DNA from: RGIG7213 sp045124505
GTDB taxonomy: Bacteria; Bacillota; Clostridia; Oscillospirales; CAG-272
Length of the DNA stretch: 58,854 nt
NCBI GenBank assembly: GCA_045124505.1
Contig: JBGVLZ010000055.1
Location: 1-58,854 of the forward strand
Direction of reading: 5' to 3'
Part shown: piece by piece, positions 34,590 through 44,173 of the stretch
Position numbering within the stretch: the first letter of the stretch is position 1
Layout: every line of letters begins with the position of its first letter
Translations under genes and position numbers: made by a program
The notes under the pieces: model-generated
Told to the model about the DNA's origin: nothing
The model's input: only the letters and a program-made list of their open reading frames with translations
Database searches by the model: none

Positions 34590-34930
34590 TGGAAAACTGT
34601 TTGTTTTGTAAAATAATCGCAGGAGAAATTCCCTCTGCGAAGGTCTATGAAGATGAAAAGTGTTATGCTTTCAAGGATATCAATCCGCAGGCTCCCGTAC
34701 ATATTCTTGTTGTTCCCAAGGCACATATTGCATCAGTTGATGAGATAACTGCCGAAAACAGCGAATATGTTGCAAAGATTTTTGAAGCAATTCCTGCTAT
34801 TGCAAAAAATGCAGGTCTTACAAACGGCTACCGTGTTGTTTCAAACTGCGGCAACGATGCGTGCCAGACGGTAAAGCATCTTCATTTCCATATTATCGGC
34901 GGCAAACAGCTTGCCGGTGAAATGGCATAA
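34589..34930 (+). CDS. HIT family nucleotide-binding protein
   Basis: The 113-residue protein begins CLFCKIIAGEIPSAKVYED and carries the histidine triad HLHFHIIGG (about residues 97-105). HIT proteins of this group (HinT/YcfF-like) hydrolyse adenosine phosphoramidates. The N-terminal C-x2-C and further positions fit the zinc-bearing form. It has normal length and is closed by a strong terminator. Confidence 0.94.
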   Translation: MENCLFCKIIAGEIPSAKVYEDEKCYAFKDINPQAPVHILVVPKAHIASVDEITAENSEYVAKIFEAIPAIAKNAGLTNGYRVVSNCGNDACQTVKHLHFHIIGGKQLAGEMA

Positions 34931-34943
34931 ATTCTATAACTGT

Positions 34944-34977
34944 AAAATCGGGGATGGTATGACATTCCCGATTTTTT
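34944..34977 (+). terminator. Intrinsic terminator after the HIT gene
   Basis: AAAATCGGG pairs with CCCGATTTT around an inner ATG/CAT pairing; T-run at 34972-34977. Confidence 0.9.
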
Positions 34978-34985
34978 GTATATAA

Positions 34986-35014
34986 ACATAAAAACATACA
35001 CTTTTTCATATAAT
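34986..35014 (+). promoter_or_regulatory. Possible sigma-E-type promoter for the spoVB-like gene
   Basis: CATATAAT (35007-35014) resembles the sigma-E -10 box, and ACATAAA (34986-34992) stands 13 bases ahead of TCATATAAT as a weak -35. It could also be an ordinary -10. Bacillus spoVB is sigma-E dependent. Confidence 0.35.
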
Positions 35015-35047
35015 GAACCGTCAATTATTTTAAGGCGGTTTTTATTT

Positions 35048-36601
35048 TTGAAAGTTGTAAAGAAATTTTTTATAAACGGAATCGTGTTAACTGTTACATC
35101 TGTTTTTATGCGTTTTGTTTCCGTTGTTTTTAATGTTTATATTACCAAAAAAATAGGCTCTGTCGGTATGGGGCTTTTTTCGCTTGTCTTATCTGTTTAT
35201 ACATTTGGTGTGACATTTGCAACCTCAGGCGTGCATCTTGCTTCGACAAGGCTTGTTTCGCAGGAATTGGTAAGAGGTTCAGGTGAGGGCGTAAGATCCG
35301 CTATGCGGAAATGCCTTCTTTACAGCGTCATTTTCGGTATGGTATCATTTTTACTGCTTTACTTTTTTGCCGAGAAAATTGCGCTTTATTGGTTGTGTGA
35401 TATACGGGTTCTTAAATCGCTCAAGATATTGGCATTTTCATTGCCTTTTCTTGCTGTTTCCTCGGCTCTCGGCGGTTATTTCTGCGCTGTAAGAAGAGTT
35501 ATAAAAAATGCTGTTACAAATATTCTTGAACAGTTCATAAGAATATTTATAACCGTAATGCTGCTTGTTACAGTCAGAGGCAACAGCGTTGAAGATGCAA
35601 CCGTTTCGGTAGTTATCGGTATGTGTGTATCCGAGGTTCTTGCGTTTTTTGTATCGTTTCTTCTTTATATTTTTGATTTGAGAAAAAACACAAAAGATCT
35701 TACCGCAGAGCCGTCATCAAACATAACCATGCGGCTGTTGAAAATGTCGCTTCCTGTTGCATTTTCAGCTTATATACGTTCCGCACTTGTAACGATCGAA
35801 AATCTTTTGATACCTAAGGGACTTATAAAAGGCGGGGCAGGAAGTGATGCGGCACTTTCATCGTACGGTACGATATCTGGTATGGTTTTTCCGGTTATAT
35901 TTTTTCCGCTTGCGTTTTTATCCGCTTTTTCTTCGCTTGTAGTTCCCGAAATAACAAGATATAAGGAGTGCGGTGAAAAAAGACATATTGACTATGTTGC
36001 AAAAAGAATTTTTAAGCTTACAATAATTTTTTCGGTAGGTATTGCGGGTATATTCGTTTATTACTCGGATACACTCGGACTATTGCTTTATGACAGTAAA
36101 GAAGCGGGATTTTACATAAAAATTTTTGCCGCCCTTATTCCTGTTATGTATCTTGACAATTCAATTGATGCAGTGCTCAAAGGCATGGGTGAGCAGATAT
36201 ATTCAATGCGTTACAATATCATCGATGCATTCGTTTCCGTTATACTTGTTTATTTTTTGCTGCCTCCGCTCGGCATAAACGGATATGTCATAGTTGTATA
36301 TGTGTGTGAGCTTATCAATGCAGCCCTCTCTATGCAAAGACTGTTGAAAATACTTACATTGAAGGTGAATATATTTTCCGATGTTTTTGCACCTGTTTTA
36401 AGTGTTGTAGGTGCTACCGGATCATGCAAACTTTTGTTTTATGTTTTCGGTATAAACTATTCGTTTGCCTTGTCAATGTGTATAAGCGGAATTCTTGTAT
36501 GCATCATTTTGTACTATATATTTCTGCGTGTTACGTACTGCATTTCCGATGAAGATAAAAAATGGTTTCTCGGTATTTTTAAAAGAAATAAAAATGCATA
36601 A
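35048..36601 (+). CDS. spoVB: Stage V sporulation protein B-like MOP/MATE family flippase
   Basis: The 517-residue polytopic protein (12-14 membrane segments) belongs to the polysaccharide transporter/MurJ-like superfamily. Features fitting SpoVB are FINGIVLTVTSVFMRFVSVV, KIGSVGMGLFSLVLSVYTF and FPLAFLSAFSSLVVPEITR. SpoVB is needed for spore cortex formation, probably by moving a lipid-linked precursor. I start it at TTG 35048, nine bases after AAGGCGG, giving the usual ~518-residue length; the reading frame runs on upstream through a terminator without a ribosome site. Another YtgP-type flippase role is possible. Confidence 0.82.
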   Translation: MKVVKKFFINGIVLTVTSVFMRFVSVVFNVYITKKIGSVGMGLFSLVLSVYTFGVTFATSGVHLASTRLVSQELVRGSGEGVRSAMRKCLLYSVIFGMVSFLLLYFFAEKIALYWLCDIRVLKSLKILAFSLPFLAVSSALGGYFCAVRRVIKNAVTNILEQFIRIFITVMLLVTVRGNSVEDATVSVVIGMCVSEVLAFFVSFLLYIFDLRKNTKDLTAEPSSNITMRLLKMSLPVAFSAYIRSALVTIENLLIPKGLIKGGAGSDAALSSYGTISGMVFPVIFFPLAFLSAFSSLVVPEITRYKECGEKRHIDYVAKRIFKLTIIFSVGIAGIFVYYSDTLGLLLYDSKEAGFYIKIFAALIPVMYLDNSIDAVLKGMGEQIYSMRYNIIDAFVSVILVYFLLPPLGINGYVIVVYVCELINAALSMQRLLKILTLKVNIFSDVFAPVLSVVGATGSCKLLFYVFGINYSFALSMCISGILVCIILYYIFLRVTYCISDEDKKWFLGIFKRNKNA

Positions 36602-36637
36602 TTTTTAATTAAATACCCACTTTTTTCGATAAATCTA

Positions 36638-36666
36638 TTGCATTTTTATTCAATCCGTGATATTAT
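36638..36666 (+). promoter_or_regulatory. Promoter for the ileS-nusB cluster
   Basis: TTGCAT (36638-36643), 17-base spacer, TATTAT (36661-36666). The leader then has a small TACCGC/GCGGTA hairpin (36689-36703) but no T-box elements. Confidence 0.7.
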
Positions 36667-36721
36667 ATTAATAAATATAATTATATTCTACCGCAAAGCG
36701 GTATACAACGGAGAAAATATT

Positions 36722-39700
36722 ATGTATAACAAAGTACCGTCTAATCTTGATTTTCAGTCGCGTGAAAAAGCAACCGAAAAATTCTGGACAGAAAACAAAA
36801 TATTTGAAAAAAGCATAGATATCCGTGAAGGTGGAGAGAACTTCACTTTCTACGACGGCCCTCCCACAGCAAACGGTAAGCCTCACATCGGACACGTTCT
36901 TACACGTGTTATCAAGGATATGATCCCGAGATACAGAACAATGAAGGGGTATCACGTTTTGCGTAAAGCAGGATGGGATACACACGGTCTTCCCGTTGAG
37001 CTCGAGGTTGAAAAGCTTCTTGGACTTGACGGTAAGGAACAGGTTGAGCAGTACGGTCTTGAACCCTTTATAACCAAGTGTAAGGAAAGCGTTTGGAAGT
37101 ATAAGGGAATGTGGGAAGACTTTTCGGGCACTGTCGGCTATTGGGCAGACATGAACGATCCTTACGTTACTTATACAAACGACTTTATTGAGTCTGTTTG
37201 GTGGTCTCTTAAAAAGGTATACGATGACGGTCTTCTTTACAAAGGCTTTAAGATCGTTCCTTATTGCCCCCGTTGCGGAACACCTCTTTCTTCTCACGAG
37301 GTTGCGCAGGGATACAAAGACGTAAAGGAAAAGTCAGCTATTGCAAAATTCCGTGCCAAGGGTGAAGACAATGTATATTACCTTGCATGGACGACAACAC
37401 CGTGGACACTTCCTTCAAACGTTGCGCTTTGCGTAAACGCAAAAGAGGACTATGTCAAGGTATTTGCAAACGACGAATATTACATTCTTGCCGAAGCACT
37501 TGTTTCAAATGTTGTCGGCGAATGCGAGATAATCGAAAGATACACAGGTGCAGAACTTGAAGGCAGAGAATACATACCGCTGTTTGATTTCGTAAAGCCT
37601 GATGAAAAGGCATTTTACATCACTTGTGCCGAATATGTAACGCTCACAGACGGTACGGGTATCGTTCACATCGCACCTGCGTTCGGTGAAGATGACGCAC
37701 AGGTTGGAAGAAAATACGGTCTTCCTTTTGTTCAGCTCGTTGACGCAAAGGGCTGTATGACAAAGGAAACTCCTTGGGAAGGTACATTCTGCAAGGATGC
37801 CGACAAGGATGTTCTTTATGATCTTAAGGTCAGAGGACTTTTGTTCAAAACATTGCCCTTTGAACATTCATATCCCTTCTGCTGGCGTTGTGACACACCC
37901 CTTATATACTACGCAAGAAACACTTGGTTCATCAGAATGACCGAGGTTAAGGACAAGCTCCTTAAAAATAACGATACAATTAACTGGATCCCCGAAACAA
38001 TAGGTACAGGACGATTCGGTGAATGGCTTAAAAACGTTCAGGACTGGGGTATTTCCCGTGACAGATACTGGGGTACACCTCTTAACATCTGGGAATGTCC
38101 CTGCGGACACCGCCACAGCATCGGCAGTATTGCAGAGCTTAAGGAAATGTCAGATAACTGTCCTGAAAATATTGAGCTTCACCGTCCTTATATCGATGAA
38201 GTTACAATTAAATGTCCCGAATGCGGCGGCGAAATGCACCGTGTGAAGGAAGTTATTGACTGCTGGTACGATTCGGGCGCTATGCCTTTCGCACAGTGGC
38301 ACTATCCTTTTGAAAACAAGGAACTGTTCGATCAGAATTTCCCTGCGGACTTTATCTCTGAGGCTGTTGACCAGACAAGAGGATGGTTCTATTCGCTTCT
38401 TGCAATTTCAACGCTTATATTTGATAAAGCGCCCTATAAAAATGTTATAGTTCTCGGACATGTTCAGGACGAAAACGGTCAGAAAATGTCAAAATCAAAG
38501 GGAAATGCGGTCGATCCGTTTGATGCACTTGAAAAGCACGGCGCTGATGCTATCAGATGGTACTTCTATTCCAACAGCGCACCGTGGCTTCCCAACCGTT
38601 TCCATTCTGCCGCTGTTACGGAAGGTCAGCGTAAGTTTATGGGAACACTCTGGAACACTTATGCGTTCTTCGTGCTTTACGCAAACATTGATAATTTCAA
38701 TGCTTCTGATTATACACTTGATAAGAGCAAGCTTTCAGTTATGGATAAGTGGATACTTTCCAAGCTCAATTCGCTTATCAAGACAGTAGACGGTTATCTC
38801 GGCGAATACAAGATCACAGAAACAGCACGTGCGATGGAAAAGTTTGTTGACGAGCTTTCCAACTGGTACGTACGCCGTTGCCGTGAAAGATTCTGGGCAA
38901 AGGAACTCACGGATGATAAGATCGCCGCTTACATGACACTGTACACATCACTTGTTACATTCATAAAGCTTGCCGCACCTCTCATTCCGTTTATGACAGA
39001 GGATATTTACAGAAACCTCGTTGCACTCAACGACAAAACAGCTCCTGAAAGCGTACACCTTTGCGATTATCCCGTTGCAGATGAGTCGCTTATCAACAAG
39101 GATCTTGAGGCTGAAATGGATGAAGCGGCAGAAATTGTTGCTCTCGGACGTGCATGCAGAAATGCGGCAGTTATCAAGAACAGACAGCCTCTTGCTGAAA
39201 TGTTTGTAAATGCTCCCAACAAGCTTAATGAATATTACACAGATATCATCAAGGATGAGCTTAATGTTAAGTCTGCAAGCTTTGTTGACGATATGCGTGC
39301 TTTCACTACATTTACATTCAAGCCCCAGCTTAAGACACTCGGCAGAAAGCTCGGTAAGCTTATAAACGAATGCCGTGAAGCGCTTAATACTATCGACGGA
39401 AACGCCGCTATGGATGAGCTTGATTCAACAGGTAAGCTGAAGCTTACACTTTCAGGCGAGGTTTATGAGCTTGAGCGTGATGATCTTCTTATAGAATCCG
39501 GCAAGGTCAGCGGTTTTGAATCTGTTTCTGACAGAGGAATTACAGTTGTTCTTAATACAACACTTACAGATGAGCTTATAGAAGAAGGATTTGTACGTGA
39601 GATCATATCCAAGATCCAGACGATGCGTAAGGATGCAGGATTTGAAGTTATGGACAAGATAACCTTGAATATAACAGGTTCAGATAAGATATCCGAAGTT

Positions 39701-39835
39701 GTAAAGCGTAATGCCGATAAGATATCCTCCGATACTTTGACTGATGAGATCGTTTATGCTGAAGGCGGTAATTACACTGCTGACTGGAATATAAACGGCG
39801 AAAACGCAATATTCGGTGTTACAAAAAGGAACTGA
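36722..39835 (+). CDS. ileS: Isoleucine--tRNA ligase, type 2 (long form)
   Basis: The 1037-residue class I synthetase has PPTANGKPHIGH (HIGH motif) near residue 45 and KMSKSKGN at about 595, an editing CP1 domain (LAWTTTPWTLPSN; GTGIVHIAPAFGEDD) and a metal-binding CPECGGEMHR-like segment. The length and long C-terminal part match the eukaryote-like IleS2 group, often mupirocin-insensitive, rather than the ~930-residue form common in Bacilli. ATG 36722 is nine bases after CGGAG. nusB follows three bases after its stop. Confidence 0.96.
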   Translation: MYNKVPSNLDFQSREKATEKFWTENKIFEKSIDIREGGENFTFYDGPPTANGKPHIGHVLTRVIKDMIPRYRTMKGYHVLRKAGWDTHGLPVELEVEKLLGLDGKEQVEQYGLEPFITKCKESVWKYKGMWEDFSGTVGYWADMNDPYVTYTNDFIESVWWSLKKVYDDGLLYKGFKIVPYCPRCGTPLSSHEVAQGYKDVKEKSAIAKFRAKGEDNVYYLAWTTTPWTLPSNVALCVNAKEDYVKVFANDEYYILAEALVSNVVGECEIIERYTGAELEGREYIPLFDFVKPDEKAFYITCAEYVTLTDGTGIVHIAPAFGEDDAQVGRKYGLPFVQLVDAKGCMTKETPWEGTFCKDADKDVLYDLKVRGLLFKTLPFEHSYPFCWRCDTPLIYYARNTWFIRMTEVKDKLLKNNDTINWIPETIGTGRFGEWLKNVQDWGISRDRYWGTPLNIWECPCGHRHSIGSIAELKEMSDNCPENIELHRPYIDEVTIKCPECGGEMHRVKEVIDCWYDSGAMPFAQWHYPFENKELFDQNFPADFISEAVDQTRGWFYSLLAISTLIFDKAPYKNVIVLGHVQDENGQKMSKSKGNAVDPFDALEKHGADAIRWYFYSNSAPWLPNRFHSAAVTEGQRKFMGTLWNTYAFFVLYANIDNFNASDYTLDKSKLSVMDKWILSKLNSLIKTVDGYLGEYKITETARAMEKFVDELSNWYVRRCRERFWAKELTDDKIAAYMTLYTSLVTFIKLAAPLIPFMTEDIYRNLVALNDKTAPESVHLCDYPVADESLINKDLEAEMDEAAEIVALGRACRNAAVIKNRQPLAEMFVNAPNKLNEYYTDIIKDELNVKSASFVDDMRAFTTFTFKPQLKTLGRKLGKLINECREALNTIDGNAAMDELDSTGKLKLTLSGEVYELERDDLLIESGKVSGFESVSDRGITVVLNTTLTDELIEEGFVREIISKIQTMRKDAGFEVMDKITLNITGSDKISEVVKRNADKISSDTLTDEIVYAEGGNYTADWNINGENAIFGVTKRN

Positions 39836-39838
39836 TAT

Positions 39839-40243
39839 ATGAAAAGAAGCGAAGCGAGAGAATGGGCATTTAAACTGATATTCGAAAGCCAATTTCATCC
39901 CGAACTGACTTTCGGAGAACTGTATGAAAATGCTGAAGGTATCGACGGATTTCAGAAAGATAAATTTATAGAAACTCTTTTCGAGGGGGTGAGCGCATGC
40001 TCACCCGACCTCGATGAGCTCATAGGAAAATACTCAAAAGGCTGGTCAAGTGAAAGAATGTCAAAGGTCTCTTTGGCAATTTTAAGACTTTCTGTTTTTG
40101 AGCTTAAATATCTTGAAGATGTACCTATGAGCGTTTCGATCAACGAAGCTGTAGAGCTTGCAAAGAAATATGACAGCGACGATGCACCCTCGTTTATAAA
40201 CGGTGTATTGAATACGCTTGCCAAAGCAGAGAATTTTGCATGA
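39839..40243 (+). CDS. nusB: Transcription antitermination factor NusB
   Basis: The 134-residue all-helical protein matches NusB: MKRSEAREWAFKLIFESQF at the start, LAILRLSVFELKYLEDVPMS in the middle and VSINEAVELAKKY then PSFINGVLNTLAK at the end. It binds boxA RNA with NusE for rRNA antitermination. It overlaps the next gene by four bases (ATGA). Confidence 0.95.
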   Translation: MKRSEAREWAFKLIFESQFHPELTFGELYENAEGIDGFQKDKFIETLFEGVSACSPDLDELIGKYSKGWSSERMSKVSLAILRLSVFELKYLEDVPMSVSINEAVELAKKYDSDDAPSFINGVLNTLAKAENFA

Positions 40244-41163
40244 AAACTCTCGGCATAGATACAAGTAATTATACAACATCAGCATCAATTTGCGAAAACG
40301 GAGTAATAACGGAAAACGTCCGTATGATTTTGGAAGTTGCAAAAGGCGGCGTCGGGTTAAGACAGTCCGATGCCGTTTTTGCCCATATAAAAAATATTCC
40401 GACTCTTATGGAGCGTTTGAAATCAGACCTGTCAGATATTGATGCTGTCGGTGTAAGCAGTAAACCCCGTGATGTCTCAGGCTCATATATGCCGTGCTTT
40501 TTATCAGGCGTGAGTATCGCAACATCAATATCACGTGCGCTTAACGTCCCTCTTTATGAGTTTTCCCATCAGGCAGGACATATTAAAGCAGCGATGTATT
40601 CTGCAGGCGTTGATTTTACAGATATTTTCTACGCTTATCATCTGTCCGGCGGAACGTTTGAGCTTTTGGAGGTCACTTCCGAAAAAAATGGGTATAGTGT
40701 AAATATAATCGGCGGAAGCCGTGATGTCACAGCAGGACAGCTGATTGACAGAGTAGGGGTAAAATTAGGTCTTAAATTTCCGTGCGGTGCAGAGCTTGAA
40801 AAGCTTGCACTCCAATTCGACGGAAAACTTCCAAAGCCTAAAATATCCGTCGACGGTACGTTTTGTAACATGTCAGGCGGTGAAAACCTGTGTCAGAAGC
40901 TGATAAACGAAAATGCGTCAGCCTCAATGACTGCGGCATATCTTACAGAGTTTATACGTCTTACACTTGAAAAAATGACTGATAATCTCCTTATTTCATC
41001 AAAATCAAAAGATATTATATTTTCCGGCGGTGTTTCATCAAACAAAACGCTGTCGGGATTTATGAAGAAGAAATATAATGCCCACTGTGCAGAACCTCAG
41101 TTTTCACAAGACAATGCTGCAGGAATTGCACTTTTGTGTATGGATAAATTAAATGAACGCTAA
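40240..41163 (+). CDS. TsaD/Kae1 paralogue (M22 glycoprotease-like)
   Basis: The 307-residue ASKHA-fold protein resembles TsaD (N-terminal LGIDTSNYTTSASI, GVSSKPRDVSGSYMPCF, C-terminal FSGGVSSNKTL). The metal pair is kept as H110-x3-H114 (FSHQAGHIKAAM). It is shorter than true TsaD (~340) and differs at several blocks: SGGTFELL in place of SGGHTQL, and no KKYGGVVPE-like segment. It is therefore probably a paralogue, not the main tRNA t6A synthase. It sits inside the nusB-xseA cluster, overlapping both neighbours. Confidence 0.75.
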   Translation: MKTLGIDTSNYTTSASICENGVITENVRMILEVAKGGVGLRQSDAVFAHIKNIPTLMERLKSDLSDIDAVGVSSKPRDVSGSYMPCFLSGVSIATSISRALNVPLYEFSHQAGHIKAAMYSAGVDFTDIFYAYHLSGGTFELLEVTSEKNGYSVNIIGGSRDVTAGQLIDRVGVKLGLKFPCGAELEKLALQFDGKLPKPKISVDGTFCNMSGGENLCQKLINENASASMTAAYLTEFIRLTLEKMTDNLLISSKSKDIIFSGGVSSNKTLSGFMKKKYNAHCAEPQFSQDNAAGIALLCMDKLNER

Positions 41164-42382
41164 AAAAGATAAGATCATACTCAGCGTATCTAAGCTTAAC
41201 GAATATGTTAAGATGTTACTTGAAAATTCTCCCGTACTGTCAAATGTGTATGTGTCGGGTGAAATATCAAACTTTAAGCTTCATATTGCAAGCGGTCATA
41301 TATATTTTACTCTTAAAGATTCCCAATCTTCGATACGTGCGGTGATGTTTAAATCATCCGCCGAAAAGCTTGCCTTTGTACCGAAAGACGGTATGAAGGT
41401 CATCGCTTACGGAAGGGTATCATCATATGTGCGTGACGGTGTGTATCAGATATATGTTACACAGATCGTACCGGAAGGAATCGGACAGAGTGCATTAATG
41501 CTTGAACAGCTTAAGGAAAAGCTTGCATCAGAAGGGCTGTTTGATGCAGCTTACAAAAAGAAGCTTCCTGCGTATCCGAACAAAGTCGGTGTAATTACAT
41601 CTGCTGTGGGAGCCGCTATAAACGATATTTTGAATGTTTCCAAAAGACGGTATCCGTCAGCCGAAATTTTGCTGTTTCCTGCCCTCGTACAAGGCGAGGG
41701 AGCTGAAGGATCACTCGTTTCGGGAATTGAATACTTTACAAATAATCCTTGCGTTGATGTGATAATAATAGGGCGAGGCGGAGGATCGGGAGAAGATCTT
41801 TTTGCATTCAATTCCGAAAAACTTGCCAGGGCAATATTCAAATGCCCTATACCGGTGATATCCGCTGTCGGACATGAGCATGATTATTCAATATCGGATT
41901 TTGTCGCAGATATGCGTGCGCCTACCCCGTCAGCCGCAGCAGAGCTGGCATTACCTGATAAAGAAGAGCTTAAGGAGTCGCTTAAATTTAAGCGTGATCT
42001 TCTTATACGTGTGATGAATACAAAGCTCGGACGGCTGAAGGATAATCACGGAAATATTTCAGGATCCTCTGTATTTGGTTCGTACGAAAGAATAATAAAT
42101 GATAAGAGACTATACATTGACTCTTTAGGGACAAATCTCAGAACCGGCTATTCGTCTTTAATTAAAGATAAACGTGCATCGCTCATCAATCTTTCATCGA
42201 AACTTGATATGCAAAGTCCGCTTAATGTTTTATCAAGGGGATATGCGAAAATATCAAAGGATGATACTGTTATAACGAGCAGTAAAGAACTTAAAAATGA
42301 AGATAAAATCTCGGTGACATTTTCCGACGGAGTCGTAAATGCCGTCGTTGTAGGTGAAGAAAATGGAAAAAATAACATTTGA
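41153..42382 (+). CDS. xseA: Exodeoxyribonuclease VII large subunit
   Basis: The 409-residue protein has the N-terminal OB-fold (VYVSGEISNFKLHIASGHIYF in outline) and the catalytic domain with IGRGGGSGEDLFAFNSEKLARAI and ISAVGHEHDYSISDFVADMRAPTPSAAAE in outline, all typical of XseA. With XseB it degrades single-stranded DNA. Its 3' end overlaps xseB by 20 bases. Confidence 0.95.
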   Translation: MNAKKDKIILSVSKLNEYVKMLLENSPVLSNVYVSGEISNFKLHIASGHIYFTLKDSQSSIRAVMFKSSAEKLAFVPKDGMKVIAYGRVSSYVRDGVYQIYVTQIVPEGIGQSALMLEQLKEKLASEGLFDAAYKKKLPAYPNKVGVITSAVGAAINDILNVSKRRYPSAEILLFPALVQGEGAEGSLVSGIEYFTNNPCVDVIIIGRGGGSGEDLFAFNSEKLARAIFKCPIPVISAVGHEHDYSISDFVADMRAPTPSAAAELALPDKEELKESLKFKRDLLIRVMNTKLGRLKDNHGNISGSSVFGSYERIINDKRLYIDSLGTNLRTGYSSLIKDKRASLINLSSKLDMQSPLNVLSRGYAKISKDDTVITSSKELKNEDKISVTFSDGVVNAVVVGEENGKNNI

Positions 42383-42548
42383 AGCGGCTGAAAAACGCCT
42401 TAATGAGCTTGTTGAGCTTTTAAGTAATTCAAACACACCACTTGATGAAGCGCTTACCCTTTTTGAAGAGGGTATAAGTCTTATAAAATACGCAAATAAA
42501 ATACTTGACGAAGCTGAACAGAAGGTAAAGGTTATAAGTGAGATATGA
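42363..42548 (+). CDS. xseB: Exodeoxyribonuclease VII small subunit
   Basis: The 61-residue protein (ATG 42363) has the XseB pattern: TFEAAEKRLNELVELL, then PLDEALTLFEEGISLIKYAN and a short charged tail. A GTG at 42354 is a less likely start; it lies inside the weak ribosome site GGTGA. It overlaps xseA by 20 bases and ispA by four (ATGA). Confidence 0.92.
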   Translation: MEKITFEAAEKRLNELVELLSNSNTPLDEALTLFEEGISLIKYANKILDEAEQKVKVISEI

Positions 42549-43432
42549 ATATAAAAGAATTGATAAAAGAAAATGCAAAGCTTGCTGATAATTATATTGC
42601 AAGTGCTTTACCTGTAAAGGATGACGATTTTTCTGTTATCTTTGATGCTGTACGCTATAGCGCTGAAAGCGGCGGAAAGCGTATCCGTCCGATGCTTACC
42701 CTTGAATTTTGCCGTATGTGCGGCGGACGTGATGAAGATGCGCTTTTACTTGCTGCAGCGCTTGAATTGATACATACATATTCGCTTATACATGACGATC
42801 TGCCTTGCATGGATGACGATGATTTCAGACGCGGAAAGCCGACTAACCACAAGGTGTTCGGCGAAGATGTCGCAACGCTTGCAGGCGATGCGCTTCTCAC
42901 ATACGCTTTTGAGCTGATAGCAGCTTCTTCGCTTTCCGATGCTGTTAAGGTCAAAGCGATCAAAGCACTTTCATACAATGCCGGTATCCACGGAATGATC
43001 GGCGGTCAGGTGATGGATATGCTTGGCGAAAAAACTCCGTTGACTGTTGAAAAGCTTTACAAAATGAATCGTCTTAAAACCGGATGTCTTATTAAATGCG
43101 CTTGCATTTTCGGTTTATATGCAGCAGAAAATACTGTGTGTGTTGATGAAACTCTTTACGAAAATGCCGAAAAGTATGCAGACGGCATAGGTATTGCTTT
43201 TCAGATAACGGACGATATACTCGATGTATGCGGTGATGAAAAGTTGCTCGGAAAGCCGATAGGCAGTGACTTGGACAACGGAAAAACAACATTCGCAACC
43301 GTACACACGCTGGATGAAGCAAGAAAGATCGCAAAAGATCTTACGGAAAATGCAAAGACGGCTGTTATGCGGTATAAAAATTCAGAAAATCTTACAGCAC
43401 TTGCAGACTTTCTTTTAGCCAGAGAATCTTAA
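42545..43432 (+). CDS. ispA: Geranyl/farnesyl diphosphate synthase
   Basis: A 295-residue trans-prenyl synthase with both aspartate-rich motifs: first DDLPCMDDDDFRRGKPT (about 83-99), second FQITDDILDVCGDEKLLGK. The substrate-binding block GGKRIRPML is present. It extends dimethylallyl diphosphate to C10/C15 chains for undecaprenyl and menaquinone-type lipids, supplied by the MEP pathway (ispE is at 21.8 kb). In many Firmicutes dxs comes next; here tlyA follows directly. Confidence 0.95.
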   Translation: MNIKELIKENAKLADNYIASALPVKDDDFSVIFDAVRYSAESGGKRIRPMLTLEFCRMCGGRDEDALLLAAALELIHTYSLIHDDLPCMDDDDFRRGKPTNHKVFGEDVATLAGDALLTYAFELIAASSLSDAVKVKAIKALSYNAGIHGMIGGQVMDMLGEKTPLTVEKLYKMNRLKTGCLIKCACIFGLYAAENTVCVDETLYENAEKYADGIGIAFQITDDILDVCGDEKLLGKPIGSDLDNGKTTFATVHTLDEARKIAKDLTENAKTAVMRYKNSENLTALADFLLARES

Positions 43433-44157
43433 TGAGAATTGACGTATATCTGTTTAAAAACGGTTACTGCAAAAGCAGGGAAGAAGCAAGAAAACTGATA
43501 AAGCAAAGCTGTATAAAATGTAACGGTGCGGTAATTGATAAGCCTTCGTATGATATTTCAGACGATATCGAGCTTGATGTTACAAATCCGTTCAAATATG
43601 TCAGCCGCGGCGGTGATAAACTTGAGGCGGCACTCAACAGCTTCGGAATAAGCATACAGAACTTTATTTGTGCTGATATCGGTGCATCGACAGGCGGTTT
43701 TACTGATTGTTTGCTTCAGCACGGTGCTGCAAAAGTATATGCGATAGATTCCGGAAGTGCCCAACTTGCAGACAAGCTTAAAAACGATCTGCGTGTTGTG
43801 AGCATGGAGAACGTAAACGCACGCTATCTTAAAAAGGATGACTTGCCTGAAAAGTGTGATATATGTGTTATGGATGTATCTTTTATATCGCAGACGCTTA
43901 TACACGGGGCCGTCGGAGAAATACTCAAAGAAAACGGTTATTTTATCACGCTTATAAAACCGCAATTTGAAGCAGGTAAAGAAAATATCTCAAAGGGCGG
44001 TATTGTAAAAGATGAAAAAGCCCGTTTATACGCTATAGAGCGTGTGATCTCCTCGGCAAAACTTCATGACTTTGAATTTATAGACCGCATTATCTCACCG
44101 ATAAAAGGCGGTGACGGCAATATTGAATATCTTGCGTTATTTCAAAAAAATAAATAA
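43432..44157 (+). CDS. tlyA: TlyA family rRNA 2'-O-methyltransferase / hemolysin-like protein
   Basis: The 241-residue protein has an N-terminal S4 RNA-binding domain (MRIDVYLFKNGYCKSREEAR to about 62) and an FtsJ-like methyltransferase domain with the SAM site DIGASTGGFTDCLL, VMDVSFIS and LIKPQFEAGKE. TlyA proteins 2'-O-methylate ribosomal RNA cytidines. It overlaps ispA by one base. Length is slightly below the usual ~265. Confidence 0.93.
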   Translation: MRIDVYLFKNGYCKSREEARKLIKQSCIKCNGAVIDKPSYDISDDIELDVTNPFKYVSRGGDKLEAALNSFGISIQNFICADIGASTGGFTDCLLQHGAAKVYAIDSGSAQLADKLKNDLRVVSMENVNARYLKKDDLPEKCDICVMDVSFISQTLIHGAVGEILKENGYFITLIKPQFEAGKENISKGGIVKDEKARLYAIERVISSAKLHDFEFIDRIISPIKGGDGNIEYLALFQKNK

Positions 44158-44173
44158 GGGTATGGAAATATAA

